Positions 1 through 9,320 of a DNA stretch of 64,000 nucleotides are shown here, piece by piece. Both the position numbers and the translations under genes were made by a program. This DNA is from an uncultured Leifsonia sp. (GTDB lineage: Bacteria; Actinomycetota; Actinomycetes; Actinomycetales; Microbacteriaceae). Each line of letters begins with the position of its first letter. The first letter of the stretch is position 1. Below the pieces are notes generated by a model. That model was not told the DNA's origin and made no database searches. It saw nothing but the letters and a program-made list of their open reading frames with translations. Location of the stretch: NCBI RefSeq assembly GCF_945957465.1, contig NZ_CAMFLC010000001.1, positions 1-64,000 on the forward strand, written 5' to 3'.

Positions 1-79
1 GCGCCGACGCGGGCGCTGCCGGTGCCTGCGGCGCCGGCGCGGCCACAGCCGGCACGTTCTCCGGGATGGCGGCGCTCAC
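1..79 (-). CDS. 5' end of an unidentified protein, cut by the window edge
   Basis: Only 26 codons are inside the window. The GTG start overlaps the stop of the upstream oxidoreductase gene in a GTGA junction, the same arrangement used by several gene pairs here, so the reading frame is probably real and co-transcribed. The visible N terminus is rich in alanine and proline (MSAAIPENVPAVAAPAP), which looks like a disordered leader ahead of a domain that lies outside the window. No function can be assigned from this part. The alternative is that the open frame is chance in GC-rich DNA. Confidence 0.5.
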   Translation of the reverse strand, partial: MSAAIPENVPAVAAPAPQAPAAPASA

Positions 80-789
80 GCGTCCGCCTCGGCTCCGACG
101 GCCGAGGCCGCGCCCGCGGCCGCGGGCGCGGCGGTGCGCTCAGCCCAGACCTGCTCGAGGGCTTGTGCGAAGGTGGCGGACTCCTGCGCGCCCGAGACGC
201 CGTAGCGGCCGTCGATCACGAAGAACGGGACGCCGTTGATGCCGAACTCGGCCGCCGTGCGCTGGTCCGCCCGCACAGCCGGAAGATACTCGTCCGACTC
301 GAGGGCCGCGAGAGCGGCGTCGCGGTCGAGGCCCACCTCGGCCGCCAGGTCGGCGAGGTCGGCGACACGGCCGACGTGGCCGCCCTCCACGAAGTATGCG
401 CGGAACAGGCGCTCGGCCAGCTCGAGCTGCTTGCCGTTGGCCTTGGCGAAATGCAGGAGCTCGTGTGCCTTCACCGTGTTGGTGTGCTGCAAGGCGTCGA
501 AGTCGTAGTCGAGGCCGACCGAGGACGCGATGCCCGTCACGCGATCCAGCATCTGGTGGACCTGCTCGGCCGGGATGCCCTTGTGGCCCGCGAGGAAGTC
601 CACCTCGCTGCCATCGAAGTCGACCGGGGTGTCCGGGGACAGTTCGAAGGAGTGGTACTCGACCTCCACGCCGCGGCCCTCGCCTGCCTCGGAGAAGGCT
701 GCGCTTCCGCTCTCGAAGCGGCGCTTTCCGATGTAGCACCACGGGCACGCGATGTCGGACCAGATATCGATCTTGATGGGTTCGCTCAC
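76..789 (-). CDS. DsbA-family oxidoreductase, FrnE type
   Basis: This 237-residue protein has the thioredoxin-like DsbA fold of the FrnE / 2-hydroxychromene-2-carboxylate isomerase group. The N terminus IDIWSDIACPWCYIGKRRFE carries a CPWC active-site motif near residue 12, and the late GINGVPFFVIDGRYGVSGAQ segment holds the cis-proline loop typical of the fold. It has no signal peptide, so it should act in the cytoplasm as a thiol-disulfide oxidoreductase; the substrate is unknown. The C terminus is a short Ala-rich tail. The track ORF extends further upstream, but the GTG at 789 gives the conserved start just before the first strand, and the extra upstream residues belong to uppS read in another frame. 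It lies 43 bases downstream of uppS. Confidence 0.88.
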   Translation of the reverse strand: MSEPIKIDIWSDIACPWCYIGKRRFESGSAAFSEAGEGRGVEVEYHSFELSPDTPVDFDGSEVDFLAGHKGIPAEQVHQMLDRVTGIASSVGLDYDFDALQHTNTVKAHELLHFAKANGKQLELAERLFRAYFVEGGHVGRVADLADLAAEVGLDRDAALAALESDEYLPAVRADQRTAAEFGINGVPFFVIDGRYGVSGAQESATFAQALEQVWAERTAAPAAAGAASAVGAEADA

Positions 790-804
790 AGCAAGGGCAA
801 CATC

Positions 805-818
805 CTGCAGCGCTGCAG
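805..818. repeat. 14-bp perfect palindrome before the oxidoreductase gene
   Basis: CTGCAGCGCTGCAG reads the same on both strands and sits in the short gap between the uppS stop and the oxidoreductase start. It could form a small hairpin in the transcript or be a protein-binding site. No function is established. Confidence 0.4.
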
Positions 819-832
819 TTATTCCGGTGCGC

Positions 833-1636
833 TCACGACGCGGGCGTGTCCACAGCTCCCCCGAAGCGCCGGTTGCGGCGGGCGAAGATGTCGATCGCGT
901 TCCAGAGGTCTGTGCGCGAGAAGTCGGGCCACAGCGTGTCGAGGAACACCATCTCGGCGTATGCGCTCTGCCAGAGCAGGAAGTTGCTGGTGCGCTGCTC
1001 GCCCGAGCTGCGCACGAACAGGTCGACATCCGGCATGTCCGGCAGGTAGAGGTGGCGCTGGATCGTCTTCTCCCCCACCGCCGACGGCTTCAGCCGGCCC
1101 GCCGCCACGTCGTCGGCGATCGAGCGCACGGCGTCCGCGATCTCGGTGCGGCCTCCGTAGTTGACGCACATCGTCAAGGTGAGCACGTCGTTGTCCGCTG
1201 TCATCCGCTCCGCGAACTGCAGCTCCTTGATCACCGACGACCAGAGTCGCGGCTTGCGCCCCGCCCAGCGCACCCGCACGCCCCATTCGTTGAGCTGATC
1301 GCGCCGGCGGTGCAAAACCTCCCGGTTGAACCCCATCAGGAAGCGGACCTCGTCCGGCGACCGCTTCCAGTTCTCGGTCGAGAACGCGTACACGCTCAGG
1401 TGCTTGACCCCGACCTGGATCGCGCCGGCGACCACGTCGAGCAGCGAGGCCTCACCCGCGCGGTGGCCCTCGATGCGGGTCAGCCCCCGACGGTTCGCCC
1501 AGCGGCCGTTGCCGTCCATCACGATCGCGACGTGCTCGGGCACGGCAGCGGCCGGGAACGCGGGCGGGTGGATGCCCGTCCAGTCGAGCGGGCGGTACTC
1601 GACCGCGTCCCTGTGCGTGTAGGGCTTGGGGCTCAT
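833..1636 (-). CDS. uppS: isoprenyl transferase (undecaprenyl diphosphate synthase family)
   Basis: The 267-residue protein is a cis-prenyltransferase that condenses isopentenyl diphosphate onto an allylic diphosphate, making the polyprenyl carrier for cell-wall synthesis. The diagnostic [14 protein letters not shown] motif starts near residue 38, with the catalytic Asp at about 41. The [13 protein letters not shown] and [20 protein letters not shown] motifs of the family follow, and the length is normal. Its ATG overlaps the recO stop (ATGA), so the two are translationally coupled. Actinobacteria often have more than one cis-prenyltransferase, so the product chain length cannot be read from this gene alone. 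Confidence 0.95.
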   Translation of the reverse strand: MSPKPYTHRDAVEYRPLDWTGIHPPAFPAAAVPEHVAIVMDGNGRWANRRGLTRIEGHRAGEASLLDVVAGAIQVGVKHLSVYAFSTENWKRSPDEVRFLMGFNREVLHRRRDQLNEWGVRVRWAGRKPRLWSSVIKELQFAERMTADNDVLTLTMCVNYGGRTEIADAVRSIADDVAAGRLKPSAVGEKTIQRHLYLPDMPDVDLFVRSSGEQRTSNFLLWQSAYAEMVFLDTLWPDFSRTDLWNAIDIFARRNRRFGGAVDTPAS

Positions 1637-2400
1637 CCGCTCGCCTTCTGGTCGCGCCGGTCATGCCGGTCATGCTGGTCATGCTGAACGTGCTGCAGGG
1701 AACGCAGGCCGCGCTCCAGATGCCACTGCGTGTATGCCGCGACGAGGCCGTTGGCCTTCGACCGCGTGCCGTCGTCCGCTGCGTCGGCGGTCGCCCAGTC
1801 TCCCGTGAGCAGCGCGCCCAGCAGGGTGACGGTGGCGGCGTCGATCCGCGGCGCGCCCTGAGGTGCGCAGTCGTCGCAGACCACGCCGCCGAGCTGGACG
1901 ACCACATGGTCGTGCGGGCCGGGGGCGCCGCACCGCGAGCAGTCGAGGAAGCTCGGCGCCCAGCCGGCGAGCGACAGCGCGCGCAGCAGGTAGGAGTCGA
2001 GCGTGAGCTGCGGGCCGTGTTCGCGGCGCGAGAGCGACCGCAGTGCGCCGACCAGCAGGAGGTACTGCTGCAGCGACGCCTCGGCGTCCGTGAGCCGGTC
2101 GGCCGTCTCGACCATGGCGTTCGCCGCGGTGTAGCTGGCGTAGTCGTCTGCGATGAGCGTGCCGTAGGCGCCGATGGTCTCCGCCTGTGTCACGACGTCG
2201 AGCGAGCGGCCTTCGTACAGCTGCACGTCGGCGACCATGAACGGCTCCAGACGCGACCCGAACTTCGACGCCGTGCGTCGCACGCCCTTCGCGACCGCGC
2301 GGATCTTGCCGTGCTGCCTGCTGAGCATCGTGACGATCCGGTCGGCCTCGCCCAGTTTGTGGGTTCGAAGCACGACGACTTCATCACGGTAGACAGGCAC
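1633..2400 (-). CDS. recO: DNA repair protein RecO
   Basis: RecO promotes RecA loading onto SSB-coated single-stranded DNA in the RecFOR recombinational repair pathway. The N-terminal OB-fold ([20 protein letters not shown]) is followed by a helical domain and a zinc-finger pair, CSRCG and CDDC. The GTG at 2400 was chosen because the OB-fold begins there; the track ORF upstream runs through the divergent promoter region. A leaderless-type GATACT lies 6 bases before it. The last 15 residues form a His/Asp-rich tail with a three-residue period ([15 protein letters not shown]), encoded by a 9-bp tandem repeat and not expected in the family. Confidence 0.94.
   Translation of the reverse strand: MPVYRDEVVVLRTHKLGEADRIVTMLSRQHGKIRAVAKGVRRTASKFGSRLEPFMVADVQLYEGRSLDVVTQAETIGAYGTLIADDYASYTAANAMVETADRLTDAEASLQQYLLLVGALRSLSRREHGPQLTLDSYLLRALSLAGWAPSFLDCSRCGAPGPHDHVVVQLGGVVCDDCAPQGAPRIDAATVTLLGALLTGDWATADAADDGTRSKANGLVAAYTQWHLERGLRSLQHVQHDQHDRHDRRDQKASG
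1650..1694. repeat. 9-bp tandem repeat in the recO 3' end
   Basis: Five copies of a GGTCATGCC-like unit lie head to tail; three are exact or one base off and the outer two are degenerate. Because the unit is a multiple of three, copy-number change would lengthen or shorten the RecO C-terminal His/Asp tail without a frameshift. The uppS start codon lies 14 bases from the array. Confidence 0.75.
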
Positions 2401-2406
2401 CCCTCC

Positions 2407-2412
2407 AGTATC
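2407..2412 (-). promoter_or_regulatory. -10 element of recO, leaderless spacing
   Basis: GATACT lies exactly 6 bases (GGAGGG) before the recO GTG. It matches the window-wide pattern of a -10 hexamer placed so that transcription would begin at the start codon. The first base departs from TANNNT, so the call is moderate. The GGAGGG could instead be a ribosome-binding site, but it would be unusually close to the start. Confidence 0.5.
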
Positions 2413-2470
2413 GCGCCTGATCCGCCCCGCCATGCCCGGACCGGCACGCTCTGCGTGATAGAAGTGACGG

Positions 2471-3232
2471 GTGACCACCGCCGCCTTCTCGATCCCCCTC
2501 TGGGGCGACCTGGTCGCCGTCGGCGTGGGCAGCCTCCAGGGCGCGATGTTCGCCTCCGGGTTCCGCGACCGCCGGCTCGACCTGCTCGGCATCGCCATCA
2601 TCGGCGTGGCGACCGGGGTGGGAGGCGGCCTCCTGCGCGATCTGCTGCTCAACGTCACCCCGATCGCGCTCCAGTCCAACTGGTACCTGCCAGCGACCGT
2701 CGTCGCCGCGCTGCTCGGGATGCTGCTGGTGCGGTTGTTCCGTCGGCTGGACCCGATCATCACCTTCCTCGACGCGTTGACGATCGGGCTGTTCGGCGCG
2801 ATCGGCGCGACGAAGGCACTGTCGCTCGGCCTTCCGGAGGTGCCTGCCGTCTTCGTCGGAGTGGTGTCGGCCGTCGGCGGGTCGATCCTGCGCGACATGC
2901 TGTTGAACCTCCCGATCGCCCTCATGCACGTCGGATCGCTCTACGCGGTCGCGGCCGGTGCGGGCACGATCGTGCTGGTCCTGCTCGTCGACTTCGGCGC
3001 GCCGTTCACGGTAGCCGCGCTCGTGTGTGTGCTCGTGACCCTCATCATCCGGCTGCTCGCCGTGCGCTTCGGCTGGAGCCTCCCGGAGCAGCGCGAGCTC
3101 GGGAGGCTGCGCACGCCGCGGTGGATGGCGTTCGGGTTCGGGAGGCGGCCCAGCGTCGAGCACACCGACGAGCGCACCGACACGGGCGCGATCCCGCGTT
3201 ACCGCATCGACCGTCCCGACGGCTCGGAGTAG
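2471..3232 (+). CDS. TRIC-type membrane channel family protein (UPF0126)
   Basis: A 253-residue membrane protein with about seven hydrophobic segments. Two copies of the family motif are visible, [13 protein letters not shown] near residue 55 and [13 protein letters not shown] near residue 137. This is the internal inverted-repeat architecture of UPF0126/YicG proteins, bacterial relatives of the trimeric intracellular cation channels, whose studied members conduct potassium or export small amino acids. The substrate cannot be told here. About 50 charged residues follow the last membrane segment and are probably cytoplasmic. The gene is divergent from recO and convergent with leuA, so it forms a single-gene unit ended by the hairpin at 3275-3340. 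Confidence 0.85.
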   Translation: MTTAAFSIPLWGDLVAVGVGSLQGAMFASGFRDRRLDLLGIAIIGVATGVGGGLLRDLLLNVTPIALQSNWYLPATVVAALLGMLLVRLFRRLDPIITFLDALTIGLFGAIGATKALSLGLPEVPAVFVGVVSAVGGSILRDMLLNLPIALMHVGSLYAVAAGAGTIVLVLLVDFGAPFTVAALVCVLVTLIIRLLAVRFGWSLPEQRELGRLRTPRWMAFGFGRRPSVEHTDERTDTGAIPRYRIDRPDGSE

Positions 3233-3274
3233 CGCCGGCCGTCGGCAACTCCGGAGTGCCCGGGCGACACGCCG

Positions 3275-3340
3275 GCCGAAACGCCGGAACTCCGGAGATC
3301 GGGCCCGTGAGGGCCGGGATCTCCGGAGTTCCGGTTCGGC
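3275..3340. terminator. long hairpin between convergent genes, likely bidirectional terminator
   Basis: A perfect 17-bp inverted repeat (arms 3284-3300 and 3318-3334, beginning CCGGAACTCCGG) encloses a 17-base loop that is itself partly self-complementary. The pairing continues outward as GCCGAA/TTCGGC with a 3-base bulge. It sits between the stops of the TRIC gene and leuA, so it can terminate both. A further half-site, AACTCCGGAG, lies at about 3247-3256. There is no T-run, which is common in actinobacterial terminators. Confidence 0.75.
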
Positions 3341-3363
3341 ACGGTGAGGTGCGAGCGAGCGGA

Positions 3364-5208
<1,845 letters not shown>

Positions 5209-5224
<16 letters not shown>

Positions 5225-5250
5225 CAGCTAAGGAGGAGCAGACCGTACAC
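5209..5250 (-). CDS. leuA leader peptide
   Basis: A 13-residue ORF reading (M)YGLLLLSCRDES, with four consecutive leucine codons CTG CTC CTC CTT, starts at GTG 5250 and ends in TAG. Such leucine-run peptides ahead of leuA are characteristic of actinobacterial attenuators: low leucyl-tRNA stalls the ribosome on the Leu codons and lets leuA be transcribed. A TACCGT hexamer lies 7 bases before the GTG, so the leader message is probably leaderless and the ribosome starts at the 5' end. The mprF stop is just 27 bases upstream of the GTG. It is too short for the ORF track; it appears there only as the tail of a shadow ORF ending LLLLSCRDES. Confidence 0.82.
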
Positions 5251-5257
5251 AGAGTCA

Positions 5258-5263
5258 ACGGTA
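5258..5263 (-). promoter_or_regulatory. -10 element for the leuA leader transcript
   Basis: TACCGT is placed 7 bases before the GTG of the leader peptide and about 15 bases after the mprF stop. The spacing predicts transcription starting at the leader-peptide start codon. No convincing -35 is visible. Confidence 0.6.
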
Positions 5264-5276
5264 CCACGCCCGGCGT

Positions 5277-7862
5277 TCAGCCGCGTCCCACCGCCAGCGC
5301 CGCCGCCTGTCGCACCGAGAGGTCGGGGAGGTACGCGCGCACCAGTCCCACGCCGATGGCGGGCAGGGCCACCGCGTCGGGGTAGGCCATGATCAGCGGG
5401 TGCAGCTCCGGCTGGAACTTCTGCTTGAACTTGAGCAGCGACCGGAACCCGTACACCGGCTCCAGCGAGGTGCTGAGGTAGCCGAGGACCCGGTCCATCC
5501 CGCTCTTGCCCTCGTCCGGCGTGCCGGCCGTATGCGCCAGCGGCGCGGCCGAGAGGCTCATGAACTCCACGCCGTCCTCCTTCATCCGCGTCGCGGCCTC
5601 CGCGATGAGGAACTCCATCACCCCGTTGATGCTGCCGGGACGGCGCCGCATGAAGTCCAGCGTCCAGCCGACCACCCGTCCGTCGCGGTAACTCGGCAGC
5701 CACGACGTCACACCCTCGACTCTGCCTGCCTCGTCGACGGCGAGCATGAGCCGCACGGCGGGGTCGTGGAGCTCGTCCAGGCCGCCGAGCGTGAAGCCCA
5801 TCTCGGGCAGGTCCTTCTCGGCGACCCACTGCTCGGAGATGTCGGAGAGCTGCACGGCTGTGCTCAACGGGAGGGCCGCGAACGTCGTCCACTCCGACCG
5901 GATCCCCGCGCGCTGGGCGCGGTTGATCGAGCTGCGGACGTCCTGCCACTTCTTGCCGGTGGTCGCCCACTGCTGCGGCCGGATCACCGTCTCCTCCGCC
6001 ACCGTCATCGTCGACCAGCCCATCCGGTCGAAGAGCGGCTGGTAGGCGGCGTCGACGCTGTAGAAGACCGGGACCCACCCGCTGTCGTCGCAGAACCGGG
6101 CGAAGCGCTCGATGATCCCGTCGTGCTCCGCCTGCGGGGCGCCGAACGGGGCGCCCGTCGTCAGAGCCACACGCCCCACGACGCGGTAGGCCACCGCGCC
6201 GCTCGTCGTCGAGTCGAACCAGTAGCTGTTGCCCGGCCAGGTCGCCATGAACGAGATCGCATCGCCGCCGCCGCGCTCCAGGAGGGTCCGGACGCGGCCG
6301 GCGTCGCCGCTCGACCGGCGCCACGCCCCTCCACCGAACATGAACGGAACGGCCGCGAGGATCACGACCAGCCAGAAGACCGTGCCGATGTTGTGGTAGA
6401 CGATGGTCGCCAGCGGTGTCGTCGGCAGGTATTGCAGGGGCTCGCGGCGCAGGAAGCTGACCGGGATGAACCGTTCGAGCACGTCGTTGAGGAGGTCGCC
6501 GATATCGATGGGACGAGTGAAGCCGTAGTCCTTCTGCACCCAGCCGACGAGCACGTAGAGCGCGACCAGCCCCACGCCCGTGAGCACGACGGTGAGGACA
6601 TATCGGCGCACCGAGCGCGCCGTGGCGAGAACGCTGAAGTGCCGCCGGTAGATGACCAGCAGCACGGCCATCGCGGCCGGGACGAGCGCCGACAGCGCGA
6701 GGATGATCGTGACCTCCCAATACCGCGGCGACACGGTCGGCCGCGGGTCGGCGAACGGGAGGATGCCGAAGTAGAGCGCGGAGAGCACTGCCAGCAGCGC
6801 GTTCACCGCCACCGCCAGCCACACCGCGAACCGACGCCCGCGGAGCAGACCGTAGGCGGCGACCAGCAGCGTCAGCAGAGGAAGGACGGAGATCAGCACC
6901 GGCCCGAGGCCGTTGATCCGCTCCAGTGTGAGATCCTGCACGCAGGCGCGGGTGACGGCGAAGGCCTGACACCGTTCGAGCACGCTGCCGCTGTCGGGTA
7001 CGTCGTTGGAGAACAGCAGGCCGATGGGTGAGAGCATCCCGAACCGCGACTGCGTCAGGAGGCCGATCACGGGGCCCAGAGCCGTGATGGTCACGGCGGA
7101 GGCGAGGAGCACCCGGACCTCGTGATGCGAGCTGCGCAGCCAGCCGGCGGCGCGCGCGTGCGGCCGCAGCAGCACGCCGAGGCCGAAGCCGGCCAGCACG
7201 GCGAGGAGTCGGTACAGATCAGAGGGCAGTCCGGAGTACAGCAGGTACATGATCGCCACGAGCAGGGTGATCACCCGGATGCGCCGGCGCCAGAGGGTTC
7301 CGGCGAACGCGCTCGCGGTCATGATGGTGCCCGCGATGCCGGTGAAGACATCCAGGACGACGAGGTGATGGACGTTGCGCGCCCACAGCTCGCCGGTCTG
7401 GGAGCCGAGCAGCTGCATGCCGATGCCCGCCGCGATGGCGGCCGCTGAGGTCGCGAAGAAGGCCAGCGCGGTCCGCCACGTCCCCATCAGCCGTTCGGAC
7501 GCGCCCACGAGCACGACGACGAGCACCAGCACGACGATCAGTTCGGCGAGGTTGTCGGTGAAGAGCACTGCTGTGATCGGCGACCACCAGTGGCCGTCGA
7601 TGAGCTGGACCGGCCCCGCGCCGAGCCAGACCCGCAGAGGCCGGTGCGGGCCGTGGATCGGTCCGGTCACGAGCGCGAGCACCAGGATGAGGGTCGTGAG
7701 CCCGGCCGTGAACGGATGGACGGCGACGAGCCGCCCCAGCCTGCGGAGCGCTGTCCGCAGGCCCGAAGCACGCACCGGCGCGGTCGGCTCCTTGTCGTGC
7801 TGCGCGGGCGCGGCTCCGGACTCCGGCGCGGCGCCGGCCGCCCCGTCCGTCATCCGGTCCAT
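5277..7862 (-). CDS. mprF: MprF-type aminoacyl-phosphatidylglycerol synthase/flippase
   Basis: A membrane protein of about 861 residues. The N-terminal half has roughly a dozen hydrophobic segments (about residues 40-520). The C-terminal DUF2156 / phosphatidylglycerol lysyltransferase domain (about 540-861) includes SFMATWPGNSYWFD and WTLDFMRRRPGSINGVMEFL. The family transfers an amino acid from aminoacyl-tRNA to phosphatidylglycerol and flips the product, lowering membrane negative charge and giving resistance to cationic peptides. Which amino acid is used cannot be read. The ATG at 7862 has GGGGGGAG 5 bases upstream; a GTG at 7910 overlapping the esterase stop (GTGA) is an alternative that adds 16 residues. 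It is the second gene after the esterase. Confidence 0.85.
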   Translation of the reverse strand: MDRMTDGAAGAAPESGAAPAQHDKEPTAPVRASGLRTALRRLGRLVAVHPFTAGLTTLILVLALVTGPIHGPHRPLRVWLGAGPVQLIDGHWWSPITAVLFTDNLAELIVVLVLVVVLVGASERLMGTWRTALAFFATSAAAIAAGIGMQLLGSQTGELWARNVHHLVVLDVFTGIAGTIMTASAFAGTLWRRRIRVITLLVAIMYLLYSGLPSDLYRLLAVLAGFGLGVLLRPHARAAGWLRSSHHEVRVLLASAVTITALGPVIGLLTQSRFGMLSPIGLLFSNDVPDSGSVLERCQAFAVTRACVQDLTLERINGLGPVLISVLPLLTLLVAAYGLLRGRRFAVWLAVAVNALLAVLSALYFGILPFADPRPTVSPRYWEVTIILALSALVPAAMAVLLVIYRRHFSVLATARSVRRYVLTVVLTGVGLVALYVLVGWVQKDYGFTRPIDIGDLLNDVLERFIPVSFLRREPLQYLPTTPLATIVYHNIGTVFWLVVILAAVPFMFGGGAWRRSSGDAGRVRTLLERGGGDAISFMATWPGNSYWFDSTTSGAVAYRVVGRVALTTGAPFGAPQAEHDGIIERFARFCDDSGWVPVFYSVDAAYQPLFDRMGWSTMTVAEETVIRPQQWATTGKKWQDVRSSINRAQRAGIRSEWTTFAALPLSTAVQLSDISEQWVAEKDLPEMGFTLGGLDELHDPAVRLMLAVDEAGRVEGVTSWLPSYRDGRVVGWTLDFMRRRPGSINGVMEFLIAEAATRMKEDGVEFMSLSAAPLAHTAGTPDEGKSGMDRVLGYLSTSLEPVYGFRSLLKFKQKFQPELHPLIMAYPDAVALPAIGVGLVRAYLPDLSVRQAAALAVGRG

Positions 7863-7906
7863 CGGCGCTCCCCCCGTCGGTGTCCCTCCCCCGGTCACCG
7901 CATCGC

Positions 7907-9187
7907 TCACGGAGTCAGCCCCAACTGCGCGGCGACTGCGGGGAAGCCGTTCGTGAGTGTGTAGCGCACCGTGTTCCAATCGTGTGCCGTTCCCGGCGAG
8001 ATCAGGAGTTCGCTGCGGATGCCCGCTGCGAGAGCTTCGGTGTGCAGCGTCTTTGCGAAAGCAGTGTACTTCGCATCGTTCTGCCCGGCGCCGAACACGA
8101 TCAGCGAGTCGGCGTACGGCGCGTGGGCCTTCATCGCGGCGGCCGGCTGTGCGGCCGCGAAAGCGGACGCCGAGCCGCCGAAAGCGGTCGAGATCGTCAG
8201 CGCTTCGTTGCCGAGCGTCGGCCCCAGCTCGCTGGAGGAGGCGAGGGCCGATCCGAAGAGGTCGGGCCGGGCCGTCGCGAACTGGACCGCGCAGGTGGCA
8301 CCCTGGGAGTACCCGAACACGCCCCACGCAGCGGGATCGCTGCTCACCCGCAGGTGCGACGTGACCCAGTTGCGCACGTCCGTCAACAGGTAGGTCGCCG
8401 AGTTCCCGTACGCGCGGGAGTCCACGCACATCGGATTGCGGCCGGGTCCGCCGAGCTGGTCGGGGGCGATCACGATCGGCGCGTAGCCCTTGTGCTGTGC
8501 GGCGAACGCGTCGAGGTAGGCGCCGATGCGGCCCGCGGTGAACATATCGGCCGGGGCGCCCGGCTGGCCGGAGAGCGCGTAGAGCACCGGCAGTGCCGGC
8601 GGATTCGGCCCCAGCGCCGCCGGCGGCAGGTACACCACGGCCTTGCGTGCGGGGAAACCGCTGACCGTCGCCGGGATCCGCACCGTGCCGATCTCGCCCT
8701 TGGCACGATGGCCGGCCTGCGTCGTGGTGGACGACCACGCCATCCCGGCGACGACCTCTCCGTGTTCGGCGTGCAGGTCGAGCGCCTTGTACGGGACGAC
8801 TCCGAGCGCGTCGTTGAGGTTGCGGTACTCCCCGAAGTCCACGTTCACACCGGCGAACGCCGTCAGGAGGAACACGGGGATGCTCACCCCGGCGACGACC
8901 TTGCGCCACCAGCGCGACCGGAAGAAGTTCGCGATCGCCAATGCGACTCCGCCGAAACCGAGCGCGACCCACATCGTCGTCACCGGCGTGAGGCCGACCC
9001 CGAACACGTTCATCACGTCGTCGGTCAGCCAGACCAGGAACCAGCCCAGCAACGCGCCGCCCACGAACGCCAGCACACCGGCGAGCGTACGGCGCCAGGT
9101 GGGACGCACGAGGAGATAGAGCGCGAAGAGCGCCGCGACGACATCGACGGTGATGAGGAACGGAGGCTTGTCGATCCTCAGGGTCAT
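7907..9187 (-). CDS. membrane-anchored alpha/beta-hydrolase esterase
   Basis: A 426-residue protein with about four N-terminal transmembrane segments (residues 8-115) and a C-terminal esterase-D / mycolyltransferase-like alpha/beta-hydrolase domain. The nucleophile elbow is GYSQG at 292-296 (Ser294), and a late GTAHDW supplies the likely catalytic His near residue 405. The catalytic domain should face the outside of the membrane. It directly precedes mprF with a 4-base GTGA overlap if mprF starts at 7910. Hydrolases encoded beside aminoacyl-lipid synthases are known in enterococci and corynebacteria and can cleave aminoacyl-phosphatidylglycerol, so lipid de-aminoacylation or transfer is a reasonable guess, but the substrate is not shown by sequence. 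Confidence 0.8.
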   Translation of the reverse strand: MTLRIDKPPFLITVDVVAALFALYLLVRPTWRRTLAGVLAFVGGALLGWFLVWLTDDVMNVFGVGLTPVTTMWVALGFGGVALAIANFFRSRWWRKVVAGVSIPVFLLTAFAGVNVDFGEYRNLNDALGVVPYKALDLHAEHGEVVAGMAWSSTTTQAGHRAKGEIGTVRIPATVSGFPARKAVVYLPPAALGPNPPALPVLYALSGQPGAPADMFTAGRIGAYLDAFAAQHKGYAPIVIAPDQLGGPGRNPMCVDSRAYGNSATYLLTDVRNWVTSHLRVSSDPAAWGVFGYSQGATCAVQFATARPDLFGSALASSSELGPTLGNEALTISTAFGGSASAFAAAQPAAAMKAHAPYADSLIVFGAGQNDAKYTAFAKTLHTEALAAGIRSELLISPGTAHDWNTVRYTLTNGFPAVAAQLGLTP

Positions 9188-9228
9188 GAGCCAGTTCAGG
9201 GCGGTTCCTCTCGGCGGAGCACGTGCGC

Positions 9229-9248
9229 GGCGGCACTCCGGTGCCGCC
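9229..9248. repeat. small hairpin upstream of the esterase gene
   Basis: An 8-bp perfect stem, GGCGGCAC/GTGCCGCC, with a 4-base loop lies in the gap between the ABC permease stop and the esterase start. Both genes read leftwards, so it could terminate the ABC exporter transcript or lie in the esterase leader. Confidence 0.45.
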
Positions 9249-9256
9249 GATCACCC

Positions 9257-9269
9257 AGTATCGGATACT
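9257..9269. promoter_or_regulatory. 13-bp palindrome AGTATCGGATACT, possible operator or promoter part
   Basis: AGTATC and GATACT are perfectly complementary around one central base. The site is 70-83 bases upstream of the esterase start. On the minus strand GATACT could serve as a -10. No regulator gene can be tied to it. Confidence 0.35.
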
Positions 9270-9320
9270 CAGCCTGCGGAGAGCTGAGGCTTGATGAGCG
9301 TTCAGGAAACTTGGAGGCGG

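Noticed and set aside
5277-9254. A 1325-codon ORF joining the esterase region with mprF
   Set aside because: The first 450 codons are the esterase gene in another frame; mprF starts at 7862 or 7910.
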